NCBI GenBank assembly: GCA_045643185.1 | Contig: JAZUKH010000212.1 | Coordinates: 1 to 11,233 of the forward strand | Direction of reading: 5' to 3' | Length of the DNA: 11,233 nucleotides | Source of the DNA: RGIG464 sp045643185 | GTDB taxonomy: Bacteria > Myxococcota_A > Bradymonadia > UBA4248 | Shown: piece by piece, positions 1 through 7,100 of the stretch | Numbering within the stretch: the stretch's first letter is position 1 | Layout: each line of letters starts with the position of its first letter | Program-made: the position numbers and the translations under genes | Notes under the pieces: generated by a model | Seen by the model: only the letters and a program-made list of their open reading frames with translations | Database searches by the model: none | Told to the model about the DNA's origin: nothing

Positions 1-62
1 CCACTAACCACTAACCACTAACCACTAACCACTAACCACTAACCACTAACCACTAACCACTA
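1..62. repeat. Heptanucleotide tandem repeat (CCACTAA)n, cut by window edge
   Basis: Eight exact CCACTAA units plus a partial ninth run from the first base of the window to position 62. On the minus strand the unit reads TTAGTGG. The TAG stop codon of the Cys-rich lipoprotein (60-62) is formed by the gene-proximal end of the array. Because 7 is not a multiple of 3, every reading frame meets a stop inside the repeat. Heptameric short tandem repeats are known from other bacteria, notably cyanobacterial STRR families. That is an analogy only, not evidence of relatedness. The true length is unknown because the array continues beyond the window. Confidence 0.97.
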
Positions 63-1076
63 CTTGCAGCCGTAGTGAATGGTTCCGTCCTCGTCTTTGC
101 TCAATTCCTGACAAGTCTGTCCATTTGGACACTCGAACGACGTCACGGTATTGCCATTAGCTCCGAGTTCGCACGTATAAACGAGGCGCTTGTTCGCAGC
201 ATCGCAATGGTCGATCGATTCCCCCGTAATGACGCGAAGATCTTTGTCGTATTCTTGCACGTGTTCGCATTCCCGGACGAGCATCACCGCTGAACCAGTT
301 TTGTTATCGCGTGTACACATGAATTCAGGCTTCGTTGTTTTGGCATCACAGGTGCTCACGCATTCCATGTAGTGATTGCCGTTGAAATCGTACACGCAGT
401 AGCGCCCATTCGCCTCGCAGTCGGACATAGAGATCTTGTGTGTACTGGCGTCACACACGAACGAGCGGTTGTTGATGCAAGCCCATTTGAAGTCGCTGCC
501 ACATTCCGAGCCGGGGGTCGGGGCGTTTCCACCTTTGTCGAAGCCAGACGTTTTACACTGCGGCACCTGGTTAACGTATTCGACGCCCCAGTGACAGGTC
601 TTATTCTCGAGAATGGCATTTTCGCACTTCGAAACGGCATTGGTGCTTGCATTGTAAGACGCAACGCCCACCGTGCTGACCGTGCTCGGCTGCAAATTCA
701 CATTATTAACGCAGTGATCGACGCGCAGCGTGCCCGTCGAAGCGCAACGATCGATAACGTCATTTTCACCGCGTGCCGCACACCCCATCGAACAAAATGC
801 CTTGTCATTACGATTGTTCGTGGGCAAAAAGTCGTCTAACTCGGACTGAGGGAATTTTCGGCAACTGTACGCATTGCCCCAGTAATGGCAATTCTCGACG
901 GCCACGACGTGTTGGTCGTTGCAAAAGACGCGATAATTTCCGGTACAGATATCTTCAAAGGTGGCGGGATCGCAGGCTTCGCCTTCGACGGGCGTGCTTT
1001 CTCCACCTTCTTCGTAGCAGGCGAACGCCGTCAGAGCGAGCGATACAAACGCGATATTAAGCAGAAAGTGTTTCAC
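60..1076 (-). CDS. Cys-rich secreted lipoprotein, unknown function
   Basis: This 338-residue protein starts at a GTG (1074-1076). An AGAGGA Shine-Dalgarno sequence six bases upstream (1083-1088) supports that start. Residues 1-19 form a signal peptide (MKH followed by a hydrophobic stretch) ending in AFAC, so Cys20 is the likely lipidated residue, although the lipobox is not a textbook one. An acidic, Gly/Ser-rich linker follows. The mature chain has 26 further cysteines, an even number that fits disulfide bonding outside the cytoplasm. They fall in loose repeats of the form C-x(7-9)-C-x(7)-C-x(9-10)-C-x(5-8)-C, for example around residues 35-72 and near the middle of the protein, where xNNRSFVC resembles GNYRVFC. 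I recognise no named domain. The gene lies 63 bases behind the Gly-rich protein gene, so the two are probably co-transcribed. A surface or periplasmic binding role is possible, but no function can be assigned. Confidence 0.85.
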   Translation of the reverse strand: MKHFLLNIAFVSLALTAFACYEEGGESTPVEGEACDPATFEDICTGNYRVFCNDQHVVAVENCHYWGNAYSCRKFPQSELDDFLPTNNRNDKAFCSMGCAARGENDVIDRCASTGTLRVDHCVNNVNLQPSTVSTVGVASYNASTNAVSKCENAILENKTCHWGVEYVNQVPQCKTSGFDKGGNAPTPGSECGSDFKWACINNRSFVCDASTHKISMSDCEANGRYCVYDFNGNHYMECVSTCDAKTTKPEFMCTRDNKTGSAVMLVRECEHVQEYDKDLRVITGESIDHCDAANKRLVYTCELGANGNTVTSFECPNGQTCQELSKDEDGTIHYGCK

Positions 1077-1082
1077 GTTCTG

Positions 1083-1088
1083 TCCTCT
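1083..1088 (-). promoter_or_regulatory. Shine-Dalgarno sequence fixing the GTG start of the Cys-rich lipoprotein
   Basis: The minus strand reads AGAGGA, then six bases, then GTG. This supports the non-ATG start at 1076, which also gives a complete signal peptide. Confidence 0.7.
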
Positions 1089-1116
1089 TTTATGAAATGA
1101 AAACCAGTGCTGAACG

Positions 1117-1130
1117 GCCGCACAAGCGGC
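1117..1130 (-). other. Small hairpin between two minus-strand genes
   Basis: GCCGC and GCGGC form perfect five-base arms around a four-base loop, just after the stop codon of the Gly-rich protein gene. No U-run follows directly. It is therefore more likely an mRNA-stability or attenuating hairpin than a full terminator. It may also be a chance GC-rich palindrome. Confidence 0.3.
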
Positions 1131-1139
1131 TGCCTTGCG

Positions 1140-2393
1140 CTAGAAGGTCAGATCCAGGCCCAGCGCTTTGTAATCGGGCGTCAGAGCAAACGTCGGCTGA
1201 ATGCGCACCTTTGACGAAGGCGCTTCAGCCAAGGCATTGTCGTCACGATGAATGTGATGCGAGATTGTGTAGGCGACGGCCCCACCGAGTGCCGAAAGCA
1301 CGGGCGTAACGAGCATCACGGCATAGGGTCTGGCATTCGTGCCGAGCTTATCGAGCGCGTAGGTCATGCCATAACCGGCGGCGGAGCCCAAAAGTGCGCC
1401 GAAATAGGCGGTCCAGCCTTTTCCAACGCCGCCGGCCACGTGACCACCGAGGTGAGCGCCACCACCAGCCAACGGAATCTGCAAAACGTGACTCAAGATC
1501 ACAGCCTTATAGTAGCGCTCTGAATCGTCGAAGCCTTTTTGATCACGCATGACGAGTCGTCCCGCGTCGTTCTCGTACAACTTGGCCAGTTCGCCCTCTT
1601 TGACGTTGGCCAGGGACTGGATCGAAGCCAGGTTGACGGGGTCAGAACCTTCTTTCTGGTATTTCACAGAACCGTCGAAATCGTAAAAGGCGAGGCTTGA
1701 GGCGCCGGCAACGCCGGCAAACAGCAAGCCCATGCCAAACGAGGCGCCAAAGATCTTACCAGCGGATGCGACCGTCGTATCTTCGGTAACATCGAATTTC
1801 TCGACCTCGATCGACAGGTCATTAAACTTGGGTTCATCAGCAGTTTCGTTGTGCTCGACCGTGACGAGCGAAGACTCACCGAAGTGGTCGGCGGCCAACG
1901 TTGGTTTTAGCTCGTCCTCTGAGCGTGTCAGATCAACGACATCGGTTTTCTGAACGCGTCGGACCTGCAACTCAGTCGAAGACTTTTCGTCAGGCAACTC
2001 GAGGTAATAATAGCCGTCGTTCCCCATTTTCATGTTATTTGGCGTTTCAACGGCCTGTGTTTTGACGACACGCACGTTTCTAACTGAGCCATCGGGCATC
2101 GTCTGGTTGAAATGCAACACGCCGTCAGTCTCTTTGGCGCTCTGCGCGACCTGTTGCTGAGCGGCCATGCGTTCTGCGACCGCCTTTTCTTCATCAGGCG
2201 CCGTGCCCCAGCGGGCATCCATGGCGTCGCGAACGCCGACATTGCCAGCGCAGTAATACGCAGCCGCTTCGGCATCATAAGCCACGTGTGAGCCTTCCGG
2301 GCACGTTGGCTGCTCGGATTGAGCCAAGGCACACGTCGAAACGCCCAGTGACGCGGCACAAACGATATAGATCAATGCGATTCTGTTACGCAC
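1140..2393 (-). CDS. Secreted glycine-rich envelope protein, unknown function
   Basis: This 417-residue protein starts at a GTG (2391-2393), with GGAG (2400-2403) six bases upstream. Residues 1-24 are a classical signal peptide ending ALA, so mature protein should begin at Gln25. A short Cys-bounded motif, CPEGS...YYC (Cys31, Cys48), follows. Residues 52-205 are polar and charged. Hydrophobic, Gly/Ala-rich stretches lie at about 209-236, 298-346 and 357-378 and have a glycine-zipper look (LAGGGAHLGGHVAGG, GALLGSAAGYG). The chain ends in a strand-like segment closing with Phe (LGLDLTF), as many outer-membrane proteins do, but a full barrel pattern is not evident. I recognise no family. The gene has its own candidate promoter and probably continues into the Cys-rich lipoprotein gene. 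Association with the cell envelope is inferred from the signal peptide and hydrophobic stretches. Confidence 0.8.
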   Translation of the reverse strand: MRNRIALIYIVCAASLGVSTCALAQSEQPTCPEGSHVAYDAEAAAYYCAGNVGVRDAMDARWGTAPDEEKAVAERMAAQQQVAQSAKETDGVLHFNQTMPDGSVRNVRVVKTQAVETPNNMKMGNDGYYYLELPDEKSSTELQVRRVQKTDVVDLTRSEDELKPTLAADHFGESSLVTVEHNETADEPKFNDLSIEVEKFDVTEDTTVASAGKIFGASFGMGLLFAGVAGASSLAFYDFDGSVKYQKEGSDPVNLASIQSLANVKEGELAKLYENDAGRLVMRDQKGFDDSERYYKAVILSHVLQIPLAGGGAHLGGHVAGGVGKGWTAYFGALLGSAAGYGMTYALDKLGTNARPYAVMLVTPVLSALGGAVAYTISHHIHRDDNALAEAPSSKVRIQPTFALTPDYKALGLDLTF

Positions 2394-2399
2394 AAATAA

Positions 2400-2403
2400 C
2401 TCC
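2400..2403 (-). promoter_or_regulatory. Shine-Dalgarno sequence for the Gly-rich protein
   Basis: The minus strand reads GGAG, six bases, then GTG. This supports the GTG start at 2393, which is also the start that yields a complete signal peptide. Confidence 0.6.
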
Positions 2404-2456
2404 GTCCTTCAAAAAACATCTTGTGGACCAACGCGCCACCAGTCGCGCAGTCAGTC

Positions 2457-2472
2457 TTGGCATATTAGCCAA
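2457..2472. promoter_or_regulatory. Palindrome centred on the candidate -10 box (possible operator)
   Basis: TTGGC and GCCAA flank ATATTA exactly, so a perfect five-base inverted repeat brackets the proposed -10 hexamer. A repressor site in this position would block polymerase. The repeat is short and could be chance. Confidence 0.3.
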
Positions 2473-2489
2473 AATACACCTGAGTGCAA
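2462..2489 (-). promoter_or_regulatory. Candidate sigma70-type promoter for the Gly-rich protein gene
   Basis: On the minus strand TTGCAC (2484-2489) and TAATAT (2462-2467) are separated by 16 bases, about 70 bases before the GTG start. Both hexamers are only partial matches to consensus. Position and spacing make it the best candidate in the gap between the phosphoesterase gene and this gene. Confidence 0.35.
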
Positions 2490-2564
2490 GGTCACGACGT
2501 TATTTCAACACACTCTGTCGAGCATGGGCGCCAAGCGCGCCGCAGGCGAGTGGGGGTAGCGGCG

Positions 2565-2621
2565 TATTTCGAATTTCCGTAGAGACGACTGGGCCGGGCG
2601 TCTCTACGGAAATACGAAATA
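2565..2621. repeat. Long inner palindrome of copy A
   Basis: The arms 2565-2587 and 2599-2621 are complementary at 22 of 23 positions around an 11-base loop. The inner 14 bases of each arm (TTTCCGTAGAGACG and its complement) are perfect. As RNA this would be a very stable stem-loop. The GTAGAGACG core recurs in modified form at 10898-10942. Confidence 0.9.
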
Positions 2622-2628
2622 GACGCGT

Positions 2629-2646
2629 AGGGGGAGACGTCCCCCT
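2629..2646 (-). terminator. GC-rich hairpin directly behind the phosphoesterase gene
   Basis: AGGGGGA and TCCCCCT are perfect seven-base arms around a four-base loop, starting a few bases after the stop codon. There is no U-tract, so it is not a canonical intrinsic terminator. Its position directly behind the gene, followed by a second longer stem, suggests a 3'-end or transcript-protecting role. Confidence 0.4.
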
Positions 2647-2649
2647 CCC

Positions 2650-3870
2650 CTATCCCAAATAAACCGATTTTCCCGAACATTTGAGGGTATGGAGACAAAT
2701 TTCAGGCGGCACGCCAATGCGCAGCGGCGGCCCCCAATACCCGGTGCCACAGCTCACGAATGCGGCTTTTTGCTCCATCAAATAAAGGCCGCGTGCGTAT
2801 TTGTGTACGGCATCAACGATGTAGTTTGCCGGCCAGAACTGACCGCCATGCGTATGCCCAAGCAACACGAGATCGGCGCCATGTTCGAACGAGAGATCGA
2901 CGGAGGCTGGCTGGTGCACCAACATGAGCTTGAAGAGCTCATCTGGCAAGCCTTTTAGCGCCAAAGCCGGGTCAGATTTCCACGTTTTGTCGCGACGATC
3001 ACCGCGAAAATCGATGGCGCCGCAGACCGCGATCTGGGCGCCGTCCTTTTGCACGAGGTGGTGAGCATTTTGAAGCACGACAAAGCCGAGGTCTGCCACG
3101 GCCTGACACCACGCGTGACCGCCCCACATGTGCTCGTGATTGCCGGTAACGTAAAAAATGCCATACGGCGCCTTCAAAGCCCGCATCGGCTCAAGATCCT
3201 GCGCCACGAACTGCGGCTTACCGTCGGCAATGTCGCCTGTGATCACGATCATATCGGGCTTGAGGGCATTCGTCTCGCGCACGATATCCTCGACGTTTGC
3301 GCGCGAAATCGTGTTCCCCACGTGAATGTCCGACAAATGCACGATGCGAAAACCGTCGAAGGCTTGCGGCAACTTATCGAACTGGAGCTCCGTCGAACGC
3401 ACTTTGCGGTCGGACTTAGCCACCCACACGGCGACCGGCGAGCTCACGGCGGTGCAGCCCAAGGCCGCAAAGGACGTCGCTTTCATCAAAAAATCACGAC
3501 GCGTCGACATGGCTGAGCTCAGCTGAGAAGCGGCGTCCGGCTGAGAAGCGACTTCCGACGCTTGCCGTCGCTTGAGCGCTGAACCAAGCCGAATGCACCC
3601 CAAAACGAGATCACGAATGATCAGGCAAACGCACAAGATCGCCGCCACGGTCATCACGTAAAAGCCGATCGTCACCAGGTCGTAACTGCCGCTGTTCGGC
3701 TGAATATAATTACGGCCGCGCATCGCCCAGACAAAACTCGCCCCTAATACGATCAAGATCAATAACAACACGATGCGCCACAAACGGCTTTTGACGATCT
3801 TACGAACCAAGCGAAAATAAACGATCGTGACAAAGATCAGCGCAAATAGACAAAATAATGCAATAAACAT
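2650..3870 (-). CDS. Membrane-anchored calcineurin-like metallophosphoesterase (YkuE/YaeI type)
   Basis: The protein has 406 residues. The C-terminal half carries the complete metallophosphoesterase signature: SDIHVG (Asp181, His183), TGDIAD (Asp213), GNHE (Asn244, His245), an isolated His319 in LVHQP, and GHTHGGQFWP (His339, His341). The family's closing motif PPLRIGVPPEI is also present. These residues normally hold two metal ions and hydrolyse phosphodiester or phosphomonoester bonds. The N-terminal half has three hydrophobic segments (about 1-19, 33-50, 64-86), then a twin-arginine-like STRRDFLMKATSF motif (Arg124, Arg125) and a fourth hydrophobic stretch (128-151). This arrangement is usual in the YkuE/YaeI group and should place the catalytic domain outside the cytoplasmic membrane. 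The substrate is unknown. Related enzymes act in the cell wall or on lipid precursors (YkuE, chlamydial LpxG), but neither role can be transferred safely here. Confidence 0.93.
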   Translation of the reverse strand: MFIALFCLFALIFVTIVYFRLVRKIVKSRLWRIVLLLILIVLGASFVWAMRGRNYIQPNSGSYDLVTIGFYVMTVAAILCVCLIIRDLVLGCIRLGSALKRRQASEVASQPDAASQLSSAMSTRRDFLMKATSFAALGCTAVSSPVAVWVAKSDRKVRSTELQFDKLPQAFDGFRIVHLSDIHVGNTISRANVEDIVRETNALKPDMIVITGDIADGKPQFVAQDLEPMRALKAPYGIFYVTGNHEHMWGGHAWCQAVADLGFVVLQNAHHLVQKDGAQIAVCGAIDFRGDRRDKTWKSDPALALKGLPDELFKLMLVHQPASVDLSFEHGADLVLLGHTHGGQFWPANYIVDAVHKYARGLYLMEQKAAFVSCGTGYWGPPLRIGVPPEICLHTLKCSGKSVYLG

Positions 3871-3890
3871 CGAAACTCGTCACACCCAGA

Positions 3891-4079
3891 TCAACGCCTA
3901 TCCAAGCGTCGTGGCCAGGGCACTTCACGATGCTCGAAAACTCGAACATCTTCACACAGGCACATGCCTGTCATGATGCACCAAACAACGATAAAGCGAT
4001 AAAGCGGACAAAGACCCGTCCAAAACGGCCACATAACATAATTGAAAAACCACGCTTTGCCATCAAAAAACGCTTGCAT
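3891..4079 (-). CDS. Possible small hydrophobic protein upstream of the phosphoesterase
   Basis: An ATG-initiated ORF of 62 codons ends 20 bases before the phosphoesterase start. The peptide is rich in Trp, Phe, Met and Cys, has a hydrophobic stretch at about residues 15-42 (including PLYRFIVVWCIMTGM) and a basic end (PRRLDRR), so it could be a one-helix membrane protein. A strong promoter on the same strand should start transcription about 26 bases before this ATG, which favours expression of the region. Against it, there is no Shine-Dalgarno sequence at a normal distance (GGAG lies about 20 bases away), and I recognise no homologue. If it is not translated, the phosphoesterase has a leader of about 235 bases. 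Confidence 0.35.
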   Translation of the reverse strand: MQAFFDGKAWFFNYVMWPFWTGLCPLYRFIVVWCIMTGMCLCEDVRVFEHREVPWPRRLDRR

Positions 4080-4111
4080 TGTTCGCGTAAAGTGGCAAAC
4101 TCCGTTCGCGA

Positions 4112-4140
4112 ATTATATTTTATATGACGCAACGCGTCAA
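4112..4140 (-). promoter_or_regulatory. Sigma70-type promoter reading toward the phosphoesterase
   Basis: On the minus strand TTGACG (4135-4140) and TATAAT (4112-4117) are separated by exactly 17 bases. The -10 box is perfect and the -35 box matches five of six. This is the strongest promoter match in the window. Transcription would begin near 4105 and enter the small ORF and then the phosphoesterase gene. Confidence 0.7.
4125..4139. promoter_or_regulatory. Perfect palindrome over the -35 box (candidate operator)
   Basis: TGACGC and GCGTCA are perfect six-base arms around AAC. The palindrome overlaps the minus-strand -35 hexamer and lies about 45 bases upstream of the plus-strand lipoprotein start. 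A regulator bound here could affect both divergent units. Confidence 0.45.
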
Positions 4141-4150
4141 ATACTAAATT

Positions 4151-4183
4151 CGCATTTTTAAAACATTTTTTGAATAAAATGCG
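4151..4183 (+). promoter_or_regulatory. Inverted repeat touching the start codon of the large lipoprotein
   Basis: CGCATTTT (4151-4158) and AAAATGCG (4176-4183) are perfect eight-base arms with a 17-base AT-rich loop. The right arm ends at the base before the ATG at 4184. In mRNA this would place the translation start beside a hairpin. As DNA it could be an operator. No Shine-Dalgarno sequence is visible here. Confidence 0.5.
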
Positions 4184-7100
4184 ATGAAACAGAAAAAACT
4201 CGGAATTTTCAAAAAATCTCTTTTATGCGTATTTCTGGCAACGGCGAGTTTGAGCAATACAGCGTGTCTCGAAGACTTGGATCCGCAAAGGACGGAGATC
4301 CAAAGAGGCTCGTTTGGGACGGAACTTCACAGAATTTTGGCGCTCAACACTGTGAATTCGCCGGTTTACGGCGACGAAGTCCACACGAGGACGTTTGAGA
4401 ATTACCGAAAACAGTTTATCGAAGTCGCTGACGCGATCGCGATCGAAGAGGATCTTGGCGATCTTAACCAGGTCTTTCGCAATATCGTGCCGCTCTACGA
4501 AAACCAGCTTTATCCGGGCACGCTGCGCAAAGCCGCGACGCTGATGGACGAATGGCGGCAGGATCCTGCCGCCGTCGACGCGTTAGCCTACTTTGTTGGA
4601 AGCCCGACGCTGCTTAAAAATGCCGAAAGAGCCAATCTGCCCGCACGCATTTTCAGCTATGACGAGATCGCGAAGGTCACCAAACAATTGCTGGACATGC
4701 TGTTGGAAGACACGGACAAAACTTACAACGCGACCACGCAGATCGTGAAGGCTCTTTCGATAGAGCTCAAAGATCTTGAATATGATTCGGAACCCAGTCG
4801 ATTTTTGTACAGAACGATCGACTTGTTGACGCGCAGCGACGACATTTACGACCCTGCGATGAGCATTGAGCCGCAGGAAGCCGTGCGCATCAACGATACC
4901 GGCTGGCCTGACATCATCGAACTGGATGGCACACGCGTCTATCCGCCCTTTGTCGATCAGGACCACGATGGCACGGCTGACGGCAATCTCTATGGCTATT
5001 ACACGATCGAAAGCGGTGGCCGCATCAGCCCGTACCAGACGATCCAAGGCACGAGCTCGTATTTCAGCCTCGACGCCGATGGTCACCTGTCACGCTTCGA
5101 CAAGCCCGTCTTTCAATACTTCGACCTTCAAAAGACGCCGCTCGCCTATTTGATCCGAGAAGCAGACGAACTCTTGCTCGACAACACGCTCGACGACCTG
5201 CTGCGCGCAACGCACACGCTGTTGGGCGACGGCCAGACATACACCGACGAACACGGTGAATATGTCGGCTTTTCCAAAACGTCCGGCGTTTCCCAGCTCG
5301 CCTCGGCGCTTTTCGCCACACTCGACCACGACTCAGTCGGTCCTAACTTCGAAGCCGTCATTCATCTGTTGAACGAACACCCAGACGAGATGGCCCGACT
5401 CATTGACGACGTCGACAAGATCCTCGACATCGTGGACGAAACCGAGACCGACCTGGCCAAAGATCTCGACCTCGTCGACCGACTCATGCCTCAATTGCTC
5501 GAATTGGCGCAGGAACCCGGCTTGCTGTCCGACCTGTTGATAGCGCTCGACGACCCGATGACCGCCAAACTCGGTCCGATCATGGCCGACCTGCTCGAAC
5601 GCCGCAACACGCTGATCACCTACGACCCAGACAGTGCCTGGGCTCAGTGCGCTAACCAGTGCCACGCCCAGTACGCCATCGGCACGAACGACCACTTCGA
5701 CTGCATCGTCGCATGCGACCCCGACCAGATCCTCGGCACAGCCAAAGTTGACCGAACGCAGCCTGAATCCGAAGAAAACCGCTCGCTGTTCCAGCGCATC
5801 ACCCACTTGATGTGGGAAACCTCCAAACAGCCCTACGACGTTTATACCGAAAAACTCGTCGTCAGCGACGTCGATATGACTGACGTCGGTAAAGCCCTCG
5901 GCAAACTGATCGTTTTCGATAACCTCGCCGAGTCCTATCTTCATACCATCACTGGCAAATTGGCCCTCGAAGAACATTTGAGCGCCACGTTCATTAACCT
6001 TGCCGATATTCTGCACATCGAAGCCTCGACCGTCGCTTCGCTCTTCACCTGGATCACCGAAAACCTCTTCAAGATCAAGCTCTCGCTGTATCCGACGACC
6101 GCCGAAGTCACGCGTCTGTTCAACATGAACGCCATTTCGTCCCAAAACGAACTCTACACGTTCGATTTGAACGTCGCGACGTGTAAAGACGGGCGCTCGT
6201 GCGCCAAGGCCAATGCCGACACGCTGTTCGCCCTCGAAGCCACGGGCATGGTCGATGCGCTCTACCCCGTCGTCAAAGTGTTTAACAACCATAACAAAAG
6301 CGCCCTCTTCGCCCAGATCGTCGCGACGCTCTTTGAATACTACCCAAGCGGCGACTACCCACACACGCTCGCCGATGGCAAGCCCATGCCGGTGCAATAC
6401 GCCAACTTCCGCAGTTTTGAACCGATCCTGCAGCGCGCCCTGGCTGAAACACCGGTCATCGAAGACCTCGGCAAGGTCAGCGATATTCTGCTCAATATGC
6501 AGCTCAGTGACGGCTCAAAACTGCTCGACCGGTTTGCCGATTACGTCACCTACTTGCTCACGCCCGACCCAAAACTCAAAAACGCCTTCGGACAAAACAG
6601 CACGAAAGATCCCAAAGGTCAGGTTATCGCACCGCTCTCACCGGCTTATCTCTACATTGACGCGATTCGAAGCATCGCTGACGTGTCAGACGCCCATCCC
6701 GAATTGAGTGACCAGCTCTCAAACGGCCTCGAAGGTCTCATGCGCGTCACGATCAAAACCACGCAGGACCCCACCGGCAAAGTCGTCTTCGAAAAGCCGG
6801 CCGGCATTCACCTGCTCGCGACCGTCATCGAATTGCTCCACACGCTCTACCTCGAACAGACCGAGAAAAACAACCGGACTGCCTGGGTCAACGACGACAT
6901 GATTCCGGGCGTCCAAAACTTGTTCAGCAACCGCATCGTTTATAGTTATTTTGACCTGTTGGCCAAGCTCGACCACGACAACGGGCTCGAAAATTTCCGT
7001 AAACTCGTGCTGTGGCTCATGGAAAGCGGCAGTCAGACGCCGACGATCCTCACGGGCTCGGCCTACCTCCTCTTTTCATGGCTCCTTGAGCAGAACCACC

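Larger units (their letters stand above)
2553..2650 (-). repeat. Intergenic palindromic repeat element, copy A (98 bp)
   Basis: Read on the minus strand, the element starts in the phosphoesterase stop codon and runs: GGGG; a hairpin AGGGGGA-CGTC-TCCCCCT (2629-2646); ACGCGTCTATT; a long inner palindrome; and AATACGCCGCTACCCC (2553-2568). The same order of parts, with the last 16 bases identical and the ACGCG box matching 10 of 11, recurs at 10579-10636. Both copies lie behind a gene in the same orientation. No coding sequence is visible in it. It may be a REP/MITE-like dispersed repeat that also acts at mRNA 3' ends. Confidence 0.8.

Noticed and set aside
372..839. 155-codon plus-strand ORF opposite the Cys-rich lipoprotein
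   Set aside because: It is antisense to a gene with a Shine-Dalgarno sequence, signal peptide and ordered cysteines, and shows no features of its own.
3049..3516. 155-codon plus-strand ORF opposite the phosphoesterase
   Set aside because: The minus-strand frame contains all catalytic motifs of the phosphoesterase. The plus frame is a His/Arg/Val-rich shadow.
4093..4109. TGGCA...TTCGC resembling a sigma54 promoter on the plus strand
   Set aside because: The GG and GC dinucleotides are 12 bases apart, not the required 10, and the -12 element is a poor match.
5333..6397. 354-codon ORF on the minus strand inside the large lipoprotein gene
   Set aside because: It lies antisense to a gene with a signal peptide, plausible domains and strong C-ending codon bias, which removes stops from the opposite strand. 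Its translation is Val/Gly/Phe/Asp-biased with no recognisable motif.
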